This document shows positions 43,876 to 56,463 of a DNA stretch of 64,000 bases, one piece after another. This DNA is from Tilletiaria anomala UBC 951 (lineage: Eukaryota; Basidiomycota; Exobasidiomycetes; Georgefischeriales; Tilletiariaceae). The notes under the pieces were generated by a model, which saw only the letters and a list, made by a program, of their open reading frames with translations, was not told the DNA's origin and ran no database searches. Positions within the stretch are counted from its first letter, which is position 1, and each line of letters starts with the position of its first letter. The stretch is taken from contig NW_013546965.1 of NCBI RefSeq assembly GCF_000711695.1, forward strand, positions 48,021 to 112,020, given 5' to 3'. The position numbers were made by a program, and so were the translations under genes.

Positions 43876-45149
43876 TATATCCATATGTAGATCTGTCTGT
43901 GTGGATGTGACATGGACACTATGTAGATACCACCGTTGCAAGAGTTTGCGGGGTACCCATGTAGAAATTTAAATGTATTGAACCCATTTTTTGTCTTCTG
44001 ATGAGTAAATTTGATGTGATGCGAAGCGGCCTGCGGGTGTGTCGTTTGCATACATATTGATTGGAAAACGGTCCGCATCACAGCGGTGTGCGGATGGCTA
44101 CAGTGCCGCTGCCCACTCTTAATGCTCTGCTGTGGTGCGGTGGAATTGATTGGCAGGAGCGACGCGGCCGATCACACAAGCACCGCGATGCAGTGCACAG
44201 TCATCATCCTCATCCAAGAATACCGTTGCTGACTGGTGCCCTCGGCTGGGCGGGTGGTTTGCCAGAGTGCGTGTAAGCATCTGTTCCAGGAAATGGGTTC
44301 TGTCTGTATGTGCAAGTGCAATTCGGACCTTCGGGCCCACTGTCTTGATTGAGCCCACTGGTTCCTATGACGGCCGGGCACGGCATTGCAACGCGGTATA
44401 AGCTGCTGGAAGATCATCGAGCGTCCCAACGTTCTTTGGAACTCCAATCAGCTCGGTGCTGTTGCTGCTGCTGCACCGAGGGTGCGCACCGTTCCCCACA
44501 CCGGCTGGTCGTGGGACACGCGATAAGTTTCATAGACCCTTTCTTGGGGACGGACCGTGAGGTTGCGATGGTGCTATCGATATGGATGAATGGACATGGT
44601 CGGGACGAATGTGTGCTCCGGAGAGTCGGCGGTGCGTTATGTAAGTGTCTATGTAGCTCAGTGTCTCGGGAGGGGGTGCTGTGTGCACCACGAGTTGATC
44701 ACACATCCGGTCGACATTAGCAGGCCCACGGGCAGCGCCAGAGGGGAGTACATGGGACGAGGATGCGAGTGTGGTGCTACTCGCGCTGCTTGCCACAAGT
44801 TGCGCTCATCTGCCATGCGTGCACGTATTCGTGCATTCGTTCAGATTGATCGCGCGCGCTCTATGGCGAGGGAGAGTAATCCAACCATCAATATCCAGCA
44901 GCGGCTAGCCTCCTTCTAATTATCATATCCTCCTCTCTCTTTATACATATACTCTGCACACGACCACACCTCCTTCCAAAGGGAACCGTTCCATCATCTT
45001 GTTCGCCGGCTACCACTCCAACAACAACTATCACCCCGCCAACCATCCTACCCTGTTACCGTGTCCATCTCTTGCCTGCCTGCCTGCACTCGTCCTCGAT
45101 CCCTTCTGCCCCACCCCGCCCACACACACACACACATCCTCTTGCCACA

Positions 45150-46963
45150 ATGATCTCCAAGGCGCTCATCTGCCTGGCGCTCGCGTCGTCGACGCTAGGA
45201 GCCGTCATCAATGCACCTGCCCATATCCCAGACGCCTTCAAGGCCGCAGGCACTGCTCCGGACAGCCAACCGGTCACAATCACCCTGCACCTCAAAGAGG
45301 CCGACATGCCCGGCTTGACGACGCGCATGCAACAGATCGCCTCCTCTGGCGGTGCCTGGCTCACCCCGGATCAGCTGGCCCAGTACGTCACGCCGACGCC
45401 GACGACGACGAGCGCCGTCAAGAGCTTCCTCACTAGCGCCAAGGTCCCAGAGAGCGCTGTTTCATTCAACAGCTACGGCGACATTGCCACCGTCACGACC
45501 ACCGCCGGCACACTCAAAACGCTCTTCCCTAGCACTGACTTTACGCTGTACAACTACCTCTCCAACACCATCGTCCGAACAACATCGCTCACCATCCCTG
45601 ACTCCATCTTCGGCGCTATCAGCCACGTTGGCGGCCTGCTCGAGTTCCCCCAGATCATGCATTTTGCCCCGGCCTCGCTCGAGCGCGTCAAGGCAGACCT
45701 TCTCGACAAGCGCGCCGACATAACCGACTGCGACAGCTCGCACGTCACGCCCTCCTGCCTGCGCCATTACTACGGCACATACAACTACAAGCCCGACTCA
45801 TCCAAGCTGGGCAATCCGGACATCACCGTCATGGGCTACATTGGTCAGTATGTCTCGCAGGCGGATCTCGCCGCCTTCCTGGCCAAGTACCGCCCGGATG
45901 CGGCCAACTACAACATTCCCATCGTCCTCGCCGCCGGCGGCATCAACGACCCGACCAACCCAGGCGTCGAGGCGATGCTCGACGTTGAGACGGTCGTTGC
46001 GGCGACCTACCCACTGAAATCGAACTTCATATCCTTCGGCACGCCCAACGACGCCGATGATATTTTTGCGCAGACATTCGACTACCTCCGCGTCTCGGAC
46101 CACCGCCCGTCCGTCGTCACCATCTCGTACGGCGCCGACGAGAAGGGCTTCAGCCAGCCGCAGGCAGAGGCCATGTGTAACTCGGCCCAAAAGCTAAGCG
46201 CCCTCGGCACCACTATCGTCATCAGCTCGGGCGACAGGGGCATTGATGGCTCCGGCATCACCAACAACGATGTCTGCCTCGCAACCGCCCTCTCCCCCTT
46301 TATCCCAACCTACCCTGGCGGCTGTGAGTGACCATGGCCATGGCGCTGACTCGCTCCCACACGCGTGGGCGCGCTGCTAATTTTCTTTCTTTCTTCGTTC
46401 TGGTAGGCCCCTACGTCTCGTCCATCGGCGCGACGCAGGGATTTCCAGAGGTGATGGTCAGCGCGACGATCCCCGACGTGGATGGCTTCTTCAGCGGTGC
46501 CGGACGCTCGAACATGTTCCCTATCCCGTCGTTCCAGTCCAAGCAGGTCGCCACATCGGACTCATTGCTCAAACCGCTGCAGACGCCCCCCGGGTCGTAT
46601 AACAAGACGGGGCGCTCGTTCCCAGACTACGTTGCCGCAGGCCTCAACTACGCGGTCATCGTCAAAGGCCAGGAGGAGCTTGTCGGCGGGACGAGCGCGA
46701 GCGCGCCGACGACCGCATCGGTCTTTGCGCTGCTCAACAATGCTCTTCTCAGCGCGGGAAAGTCAACGCTTGGCTGGAGCCAGCCGCGGCTGTACCCGCT
46801 TGCGAGTAGCGCGTTCAACGACATCCAGAGCGGCGGCTCCTATGGCTGCGCCCTCTCTAGCAGCGTCACGCCTATCGGCTTCCCCGCCCACTTGGGATTC
46901 GACGGCGCCAGCGGCATCGGCTCGCCTCGGTTCGAGAGCATCCGCTCCGCCCTCGGCGCATGA
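45150..46963 (+). CDS. secreted sedolisin (S53) / tripeptidyl-peptidase-like protease
   Basis: Two exons, 45150-46323 and 46407-46963, give 576 residues. The donor is gtgagt and the acceptor ctggtag, phase 1. The signal peptide is MISKALICLALASSTLGAV. A pro-kumamolisin propeptide follows (about 25-195; VTITLHLKEADMPGL, WLTPDQLAQYV), then a likely processing site near DKR. The mature domain has GVEAMLDVETV (catalytic Glu and Asp, about 273-277), the TISYGADE oxyanion region, ISSGDRGIDG, and GGTSASAPTTA with the nucleophile Ser at about 486. The C-terminal FNDIQSG and FDGASGIGSP supply the calcium site. It resembles fungal acid tripeptidyl-peptidases and aorsin/grifolisin-type enzymes that digest protein outside the cell at low pH. 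The start was chosen by signal peptide and context (ccacaATGa). Confidence 0.95.
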
Positions 46964-49018
46964 ACGTCTGTTTGCATGCATGCATGCTCAGGCAGTCTCT
47001 CCATTCCACAACTATTTTGCGTTCTGTTTCACTCTTCCCTCACTCACTCGCTTTTTTGGCGCGCACATGCGTGTGCGCATATCTATATACACATACAGCC
47101 TTGTCTCCTGCGCGAAATAGAGAGGGCACATGTCATGTAACTTATCCGCGCGAGCGTGGCGCTGGATAATGCGTGCCGTATATTCTACGTGCCTGCCTGG
47201 ACCGTCCTTGGGTGGCGATGTGCACCACCCTCCCCGCCGCCCGGGCGCTCGCATGGGCCAGCACACGGTTGCGATGCTTTGTTGGTGAATGGGTGTTGTC
47301 GTGCTGGCTACATGCTCAACATGCACCATGCCGTCCTGCGGCTTGCGCGGGCACGGCTACAGCGACGAGAGTCGCGTCGGAAGGCCTTGCATGTTCTGTT
47401 CACGGTCCGGCACGGTCGCGATTCGCAGGGCCGTCGTTTTCTTCGCTCTTCACGGGCGTGGGTCGCGCATCATGCTGTTTACAGGATGGTGACAGTACGT
47501 AGGTAGGTATGCACACAGATGGGTGAACCGCACGGGTATCCGATGCCATACCACATCCGCCGCTCCCTGACGATCTCAAAGAAGAGGTGTGCAAGATGAT
47601 GCTGATCCACAACAGCACACTGTTCGGAGTGGGAAGTGTTGATAATTGGGTGCGTGTTGCTCGCTTTACCTGTGCTGACTTGGTGCGCGCGCGGGCCGAA
47701 GACCCCCGGGGTGCAAGCAACGCGAGCGAACCTTGGGGGTGGGGGTGACAGGTGAATGATTCCACGGGGCCAGAAGCATAAATCAAGGGGCCAATCATGC
47801 GCCACTTTCAGGGTAGCGCCACCGTCCAGACTGCTTCGATTGGGGAATCTGAAGGATACGCGAGCTGCGTTTCTGGGGGCTTCTGCGCACCCGTACCGAA
47901 CACAAACCCGTCTAAGAGAACTGCTGGAATGGAGAGATGTGATCACGTGATCACGCGTTCAGCATCTCCCTCTTATGGCCCATGGTGGTCTATTGTATAT
48001 GCACCGTGTATGCTCCCTAGGTTTGAATGCATCTAGCCAATATCCACTGCCTTTGTAGAGTGCATCCACATCCCTGCCCATTGGAATACTCTGACCGCCG
48101 ACGGTCGTAACAGTACATGGCATAGAATGCGATCATCAGTCTGCAGTCAGTCGTCAGCAGAGGAAAGCTGCTGGCTGCGCCCCTGCGCCCTTGTGCGTCG
48201 TCGGCGCCCGGCGGCACCCAGTGCCCAGCGAGCTGACTGGATGAGGGAGGGGATTCCGAGTGCCTGTGAAATAGCGCCGTATATTATAAACGCGGATACA
48301 ATGTGCATCTTTGCGCAGGATGGCCTCTCGTGGCCGATGCTATGAACGTAAGGCGCAGCGTTGGGTGCGCGACGCAGATGGGTTGAAGCTGCTCGAAGGA
48401 ATGACAAAAAAGGAGTTGAGCCAGGCGCGGCGGTTCCGCGTGGTTTTCCAGCAAATACACCGGAATATATTTGAAATATCCGAGAAGTGATTCGAACTCT
48501 TACCTAAGAAGTGCGAGCGATCGATCGATCGACGGCGCAAAGAAAGACGAGACTCCATCCCATTGTCATCATAGAGTCGGCAGCTCTCGTCCAGCCTGAC
48601 GTCCATAACCCTGGGCGCGTAAGGTGGAGCAGCGCGTGCGCCTCCCTGCCCGCTCCTCGACCAGCGGGCACCTCGCTCGAAGCGTTCGCCATCCTGCTCC
48701 TGGCCTGAAGCACTCAGGAGAACTCGACACGCTCTCGGCGATTGCTTCGCGGCTCTTTTGATGCTGCTCCTGCCGCAAACTGTGCTGCCAGGATCACGCC
48801 TCTCACCATACCAGAGATGAATGCGCAGCCCTGATCTGCGTCCTATTCACAAGCAACGCACCCTCTGCAGACAAGAACCCGCTGGGCAAGTACAGTCGGA
48901 TCAACACCCAAGTGAGTCTCGCTCGAGCAGCTCAGTGCAGCAGCTAGGGCCGCCCGCCTCAGAGCAATGCTGACGACCGCGCACGAGCGCCGTCCTCGTC
49001 CTTCCTCTCTGCCGCAGG
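46964..49018. other. 2-kb intergenic region; probable 5' leader intron of the next gene
   Basis: No coding gene is supported. Near the right end, 48870-49017 reads as a leader exon followed by a gtgagt donor at 48911 and a tctctgccgcag acceptor ending at 49017, one base before the ATG at 49019. The giant gene may therefore have a spliced 5' leader. The rest is featureless. Confidence 0.45.
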
Positions 49019-52000
49019 ATGCCGCGAGCATCATTGATGGACACGCTGCTCAATCGGCCCTCGCAGTCGTACGCCGATCCCTCGACGTTGACGTCGGGCT
49101 ATCGCAGCAGCTATGCCCCTTCGCAGCCCTCTTACGCCAGCTCCGTGCCCGGCACGGACTTTACTACTTCCAGCAAGCACAAAAAGTCCAAGCGCGCAGG
49201 AAAAGGTCTCTCTCGAAACTATAGTGTCAGCGTCGGCGCTGGGCCTGCGCCCAACATTCTTACCGTCGGCACGTCCGCCGGATTGATAGCCTGTGGAGAG
49301 GCGCGGCACCCAACCGACTTACCCAATGCGCTGACGCAACCGAGCCTGCTGCAGGGTGACATGCTCACGCTCGGTGGTGGCCTCGCGTGCATGAGAAATG
49401 CCAGACCCAGTCTGCAAGGAGGCTATTGCTTCGAGCCTGTGCACCCTTCCGCACCCGCACCCAGCGTCGCAGTCGTCGCAGCGGGCATGCCCGACTTGCA
49501 GAAAGGGAAAGAACGCTCCGTCGCGGGTGGGCCCATCTCTGCGCGGCCGCCTCTGGGCTCGATTGGCGAAAGCCCAATGAGGGAGGTTCCAGGCGTCGGC
49601 GGTGGTGCAGGGAGAGGGCAAGGTGGTCTGGACGGTCGCGGAACGTGGGGCCCGATTGGCGAAGCGATGGCTGTGGGACCGCCTCCGGACCGAGATGCGT
49701 CTCAGGCTGGCAGTGCCCGCTCGCGCACCTCATGGTTTTCCTCGCTGTCGCGCAGCAAAGGCAAGAAGAGGGACAACGAGCGCACACTGGTACACATGAG
49801 GTCCAGTCCGCACATCCGCGGCGCCATCATCGACTCGAGCGTCGCCCCGAGCCAGACGGCCGCTTCCAACGCTGGTGGAAGAGATGGGACCATTTGCGTC
49901 TCGTCATCGGGGAAGAACAGCGGCAAAAAGTGGTGGCAGCGCAAGAATAGCGACGACGCGTACAGCTCGCCCGCCAGCCCCAACGCGCTGGAGGGCCACT
50001 TCTCCCTGCCACTCAGAGACGGCGCCGCAGGCCTCGCAGGCGTCGGCGCTGCGAATGCGAAACTAAACCACTTTGCACAGTTCTATGGAGCCGAGCCTTC
50101 CTTTTTGCGGAATGGAGCTGCACATGGTATGTGTCCGAAGGGTGTGCACAACCAGGCCGACTCAGCGCCTGACTGGTCTTGTCTCGCTCGCCGCGGCTGC
50201 CCGACTCCTTCGGCATTACCACTACCCGCGCAAGACCTGGATAAGATTCGCGCCATGACAGCAGCCCAGGCGAGAGCCAGCCTGCCGCCCACCGGTACCG
50301 GCACACTGTCGCGCAAAGGAGCAGCGGTGGCTGCCAAGCAGGCTACGAGTGCCGCGGGTATCGCGCCGCTTGGGCAACAGCCCGCGTCGCTCGTGCAGCT
50401 TGCGGCGGGGCCCAAGCTCGCCAGGTCCAACTCCAACGTCAGCGCCGGCACGTTTGTCACCGCGACGCCGTCCATGCAATGGCGGTCGGTCAGCGAGGCG
50501 GGCGACGACGCCAGCGGCCGGCTGCTCCGTGCGCGCTGGTCAATGAGCAGCCTGCGTGACGCGCGCGCGGCCGCTTCATCCTCCCCTCCTGCCCTACCTG
50601 GCCGAGTGCTACGCAAGCGTGCAAGCCACTTCGACTGGAACTCGTTCATTTCCTCCGTCTCCGGCACCGACATCGCAAAGACGTGGGAGCGCCCCGGCGA
50701 GTCACTCGTCGTTGCGCCGCCGCCAGTTGCCTCCGCCGCGTTGCGCAGAGCTAGCTTCTCTGAGGGAGGCACCGTCACGGGCTATACACCCAACTCAACT
50801 GCCAACGGCGTTGGAAGGCGGCGCAGCGTCGTCGAGCGCGTTCGCAAGGAGCTTGAGGGTGACGCCCAATTCGACCTCCGCCAAACCGAGGCTGGCGCCG
50901 CGCTCGAGCAGGGCAACCTCCTCGCCTGCGCAGCCGCCAACGTCGTTGGCTCTGCCCCGCCCATCCTTGCGCCCTCGCACGGAGGATATGCAGTGTTGAC
51001 TGATCCTCCGTTCGCCCACACCACTTTCGCTGGCACTACCGCCGCAGTCGACCCCATCCCGCGAGCCCTCTCGCCGGGCATCATTCTCCCGCACGCAGCG
51101 GCCGCCATCCCCGGCGTACAAACGCTGCCACTCGAGTACGACGCGCCGCCATCGGAATTATCCAGCCCGCACAGCCCGGGCTTCCCACCGCCTTTACGCG
51201 CTTACTCACCCATCGGCTCGTCCACGCCGCCCTCGGGTCGCGTAGTCGACTTTATGGGTCGCGCGTCGCTTGAAGAGCCGTATGTGGCAATTTCCGACGA
51301 GGGGCATGACGTGGAAGAGCAGCAGCAGCAACAGCGCGAATGGATCAGGCGGCATTTCGACGATATGAGAGACATGCTCGGGCTTGGAGGGAATGTCACT
51401 CTCGACCGGAGCCTCCCGCCCACGCCGCCAAACATGACGCCGGTCATTCCCGAAGAGAGCGAAGGGTCCAGCGGAGAGGAAGTGATGTGGACTTTATCAG
51501 ACGAGTCCTCTTCTGACGAGGACCACAAATGCGAAGGAGCCATGTCGCCGCTGGGCGTTCTTCCGGAGGAGAGCGAGGATGACTCGGGTAGCGAGAGTGG
51601 GCAAAAGACTGGGCAGGCGCCGCTGCGCCATGACGAGATGCGACCGCTTGCGCTGGGCAACATCACGAATTCAGCCAAGAGGCTTGCAGCGTTCGATGCC
51701 GTGCTCAAGCGCAATACTGCGATGGGCGCTCGCCCTGAAGACAGTGTCGGGATAGGCGTGCCACTGGTTACGCCCAGACCGGTACATGCGATGATCGACG
51801 AGCGCGCACTTCTTGACTCACCCACCAGCGGTGCCGCCAAGAAAAATCTGCAGTCAGCGATCGACACGCCCGACACGCCCATGATCAAATCTGCACCTTC
51901 GCCTGACGCAATCCAGGCAGCGCCGCAACCCGAAGCGCCGCCCACGCCCATGAAGGCGATGCCGAGCGAGGAAACGGTGGCGAGCCCGACAACAGAGCGC

Positions 52001-55000
52001 GCCAAGTCTCCCGCCAGCGACAGCCACCGCACCGCCAAGAGCGTCGCTTTCGGTGGCGCCATCGATGACAGTGCGCATGCAGATGCCTCAGCAGAGGACG
52101 AGGGAGTCGAGACAGGGAATGACGACGCGCAGCAGCGCCCTGCGAGCATGCGCCAGCGACTGAGCGACTTGTCGCTTGGCACGTCCTTTGGAATGACCGC
52201 GCTCATCAATGGCCATGACCAAGTCATGTCGCGTTCCTCTTCTCGCGCCTCGCGCCACTCCAGCTCGGACGAATACCCCGGTCTGCAGCAACGAGCGCAG
52301 GCCGAGCAGGATCGTCTGCGAAGTATGAAGGTTGGCGAAGAGTTCTTTGGTCCGAGCTTGACTGCAATTTTGGATCGCTTCGGCGCGAGCGACCTCTCCG
52401 ATGATGCGCTCAGTCGTGTCATCGAGACGGCCAGTCTCGCACCCGGGCCGGAAAAGCAGCAGCAGATTCAAGACGTCATCAATGATGTGCGCCAGCAGCG
52501 CAACACAGCTCCGGATACCAAGACGATTGAAAGTGCCATGAGTGGGCTCGTGCCAAGCATTGTCGCCGCATGGGTCTTGAATGAGAAGATCAACGACGTG
52601 GACGGTGTAGTCCTCACTCCTTCCACCACCGAATCAACCATTCGGTCAACCTCCACCTCATTCAACGACCTCTTCACTGCGCCTTCGATGCCAACTCCAC
52701 AAGCCAACGCGACTCCCGCCAGAGTAAGCGTTCTGGATCGGCCTAGGAAACGAATGCCTCTGCTAACAGAGATGGGCGGTATCTCTGTCGCTCAAGGCCA
52801 TCTGCTTGCAGAAGCCTCAACCCTGCCGCTCCGATCGCAAGAAGATGATCCTAAGACTCTCCCAAATGCAAACAAATATCCTGCCCCTTTGGCTACGACC
52901 ACCGCGTTGCCTCCTGCCACACCTGCTCCGGCCCTCACTCCGGCCATCGAAACCACAGTTGATCAGGAGTCGATCCAAGCCAAGAAGGAGGAGAAAGCAG
53001 GCAGTGCTGGAAAACCGCCACCGGTGAAATCAGCCATGAAGGTGGGCAAGGAGAAACCCAGTCTGGCAGATACCCTCTTCAATTTTCCGCCACCCACTAC
53101 TCCCATAGTGTCAGCGGTAGAGCGTCTGCCCATTAGTGAGACAATGGTGGACGAGCAGCTTGTCGATCAGGCCCTTGCAGTAGCTCCGCCTACTCTACGA
53201 ATCGGCATCTCTGACGAGAACGGCAATGCGTCAGCCACCCCTAGCAGCGCTGACGGCTCCGATGCCTACTCGCTGCACAGTGCCTCTGAGGCGGAACTTA
53301 CCTCTACGCATCCCCATTTGGAGGTGTTCCACACGCCAAACGGAACACCCGCGGAAGAAAGGGAGCAGGACTTGAGCAGGCCCGGAGGATTTGCGCAGTA
53401 CGTGACCGCCAACGATCTGACTGCCCCCGCAGTGCTCATGCGCCGTCGTTCGAGCAGACGCAAACGCAAAGTGTCGGAAAACCCCAGCCTCAAAGTCGCA
53501 TCCATGCAACGCTCTGAACCTTCCTCCGTTGACGATGAGTCGATTATGCCGGACAGTGTAAATCGCAGATCTATCGACACAACCAAGACCGAGTCCGACA
53601 CAAAGACCACTCGCGAAGAACGGCGAAGCGTTGAGCAGGAGCAGGAAAAAAATGAGTCTCTGCAGGCACCACAACTGATACCACCAGCCATGCCTATATT
53701 CTGTGGCGCTGCCGCAGTGCCCGGCTCGGCCATACCCGGCTTCTCCCCAGTGGGTGCAGCCGCCGCCCCCGGTTCGGCCATCTCACCAGCAGTTGAGGCC
53801 TCGAGCTCGGCCCACATTTCATCCGACGATTGGTCAAAACCAAACTTTGGAAATTTTGATTCAGCCATAAGTGCATCCCTCGCATTTACACCCTCAGTGG
53901 CTCTGCCCTCGGCGGTTCTGAAGGGCACAGAAAAACGACTGCCTATGCCGCCCGCGCCTGACTTTGTTGTGAATGTAGGGCGCGCGGATGATCGAACGCC
54001 ACTCGCACAGCCAATAGGCCCTACCTTTGGAATTCAGCTGATACCTCCGACGCCGCCAGCGCTTGAACATCGGCCTTCGTATGGGCTAGCATCGGCCCCG
54101 TCTTCTGGTGACTTGGCGACACCGCTGGCTGAGGAGCCTGGAGACGTAAATGTTTCCAACACCCTGCAGCACACCAAGTCGTCCGCATCGATGAAAAAGC
54201 GCCGCTCATGCACCTACGAAGTGTCACAGCATGCGGACCTGTCGCTGCCACCGGGCTTGTCGGCGACGATCGCTTTCAGCCCCCGCGAGAAGAGCGATGC
54301 CTCAGGCTTGGCGGCCTCGACCGGCTCTGTTTCCGCTGTCGCAGCACGACCCCTCAAAGGCTTGCCCAGCCTCGCCCAGTATGCACATTTCGGCGCGGCT
54401 CCCGTCGCAGCCTTCATGGAACCCCCGTCGAGGCGCCTCAGCCTTACGCCTTCGTCCATGTCTGGTCATGTGTCCTCTGCATCGGCGTCCTCTCCTTCCC
54501 TGCGTTCGCCCAGTCCCGTCCCGCCTTCTGTGCCTTCCAAGGATCTCCGCGAAGCAGCGCTTCACAAGCTCTCCCTACCTTCCAGTAAAGGTACCACTGC
54601 AGCCTCCTGCTCGAGTAGCTCTTCCGATTCACCGTCCATTTCACCAGCGCCGAGTGCTTCCGGCCGCTCGTCTCGTTCGCAGGTTCACTCCGCCTCGGCC
54701 TCCAGCTCAGAAGTTTCCCTCAGTGTCTCGCCTGGGCCTTACTCGCGCAAAACGAGGCAGTCTTCCCATTGTGCTCTTGGCAGTGCCAGGCCAGCGATGG
54801 ACTCCATCAATGAATGGGAGAGTAGCGTGCCGACCAGCCCCGCTCGCAAAGCACCGCTGATCACCCCCGGCGCTCCATACTATGGCACCGCATCGACGAC
54901 CACGCGCAGCGTCAGCTCTGTCGACACCGGCCTGTTGTCGGACAATGCCAAGCAAGCGCAGCTGGCTACCCCGGTGTCCGCCTTGCTGGAGCCGCCGGGC

Positions 55001-56463
55001 GTGCGCTCCCGCCGCAGTCTCGACTCGGTCCGAGGTCCGATGAGCCTGGACGGCCACTCGAATGTGCTGTCCACTCATCCGCTGTCGGAGTATTCCAGCG
55101 AGTCATCGCAGTCGGTCGCAAGCCTGCCAGCGGTCCTCGTCTCGTCGTATAAGCCTAAGAAGGATCCGAAGAAGATCAGCAACGTACTGGATGACATGCT
55201 CCACACGCGGACGACCATGACGACAATTGCCATTACCAGCGGCTCCTCTGCTGCAAAAAACGCCAAGCGCATCAAGCCAGCTGGCGATAAAGTCAGCGAG
55301 CGAGGCTCTGCGGAACTGCCTGAGCAATTGCGCGATGGGCTCACGTCTGCCAATATTTCTCTCACCGCGCACACGCCGCCGCCCCGCAAGATCTCCTCGA
55401 CGCAGGTCCTGTGTCAGGTCATCGCGGTCGCAATCGACGAGATCGACCGTATGATTGTGCGCGAGAAGATCCGGACTGACTCTGCGTACGGGTTTGTGCC
55501 CGGCAGGAGCTTTTGCGGGAGGGTCGTCGAAGTCGGTTGGGAGGTCAAAGACTTTCGCAAGGGTGATGTTGTCTTCGGTCTGCAGGAGGCACGAAAGGTG
55601 GGCGAGCCATTGGAAAATGCATTTAATTACGCTGACTTTGGTTTTTTCTACACAGTGTGGGGCGCTGGCTGAGTTCATGACGATCAATCGCTACCTCGTC
55701 GCCAAAGCACCAGAAGACTGCCTGACCACCGAGCAGATCGCAGCGCTGCCGTCTACCGGTGTGATGGCGTTTCAGATCATGCGTGATCACTGCAGCGAGC
55801 TTCCTCGCGGGTCTCGCGTGCTCATCCTGAATGCACATGACGGTATCGGATTGCTGACCATGCAAGAGTGCGCCGGCCTCGGCCTGATCATTGTTGCCCA
55901 GTGCCCGCCAAGTGCGAATGATGGCTATGCAATCTGCCAGGCGAATGGCGCCCATGAAGTCATCGTTGGCGAGCCGCTCTGGGCCGTCAATTTGCTCCAC
56001 GAGAGCAGCTTTGACTTGGTGTGTATCGGCGGCAGGCATCGGAGCTGGCGGTTGAGGAAACTGACCCAGTTCTACCTTGTCTCTATAGGTCCTGGACACG
56101 ATCGGAGGACGCAAGCTGTACGATGCGTCGCGGCGCATCCTCTCCTCCGCAGGGCAATACGTGACCTGCTTTGGTGACGAGCACACGACGGCGAACCCGG
56201 ACTTGCGCTCGCACCTCCGCTCGCTCCGCCGCGCATTCTTCAAAAAGGACCGCAAGCACATTGGCTACGAGTGGGTCGGTGCCGACTCGGGCGAGGACTG
56301 TCGAGAGGCGCTCGATGCGGTGCGTCGCGCTGCAGAGGTCGGACACATCTGCCCGCGCCTCGGTAGCATTCTCGCCATGGAAGACGGCGCGCGTGCGTTT
56401 GACCCGGTTCTGCGCGGCACACAGGATACCGCCGCTGGCGCCATCGTCGTACGCGTCAGCTGA
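49019..56463 (+). CDS. giant low-complexity protein with C-terminal medium-chain dehydrogenase/reductase-like domain
   Basis: Exons 49019-55597, 55656-56018 and 56089-56463 give 2438 residues. The first roughly 2100 residues are Ser/Pro/Ala-rich, with many SP/TP sites, QQQQ runs and no recognisable domain, so probably disordered. The last 320 residues resemble quinone-reductase-like MDR proteins. A GroES-like part contains VLCQVIAVAIDEIDRMIV and FVPGRSFCGRVVEVGWEVKDFRKGDVVFG. A Rossmann part has PRGSRVLILNAHDGIGLLTMQECAGLG (about 2240-2265), where the usual GxGxxG is changed. Zinc-ligand cysteines are lacking. Fungal AST1-type proteins are MDR relatives that work in membrane trafficking rather than redox, a possible parallel. 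An earlier in-frame start by splicing from an upstream leader exon cannot be excluded. Confidence 0.85.

Larger units (their letters stand above)
41825..45149. other. 3.3-kb gene-poor region upstream of the sedolisin gene
   Basis: No gene is supported on either strand. It contains a GC-rich perfect inverted repeat (43214-43237) and an AT-rich GTATATAT microsatellite (about 43755-43875), listed separately. A TATA-like tttatacatata lies near 44940, about 200 bp before the sedolisin start, followed by CT-rich leader sequence and a CA repeat (45120-45136). Confidence 0.5.

Noticed and set aside
43701-43972. Tyr/Ile/Met-rich short peptides over the AT repeat
   Set aside because: They are simple translation of the TATATG microsatellite.
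45072-45149. Earlier start for the sedolisin gene at 45072
   Set aside because: Starting at 45150 gives a clean signal peptide and good start context; the extension is Pro/Thr/His sequence from a CA repeat and would bury the signal peptide.
51202-52422. 406-codon minus-strand open frame inside the giant gene
   Set aside because: It is the antisense shadow of Ser/Pro-rich coding sequence, which readily yields long antisense frames. Nothing in it is recognisable.
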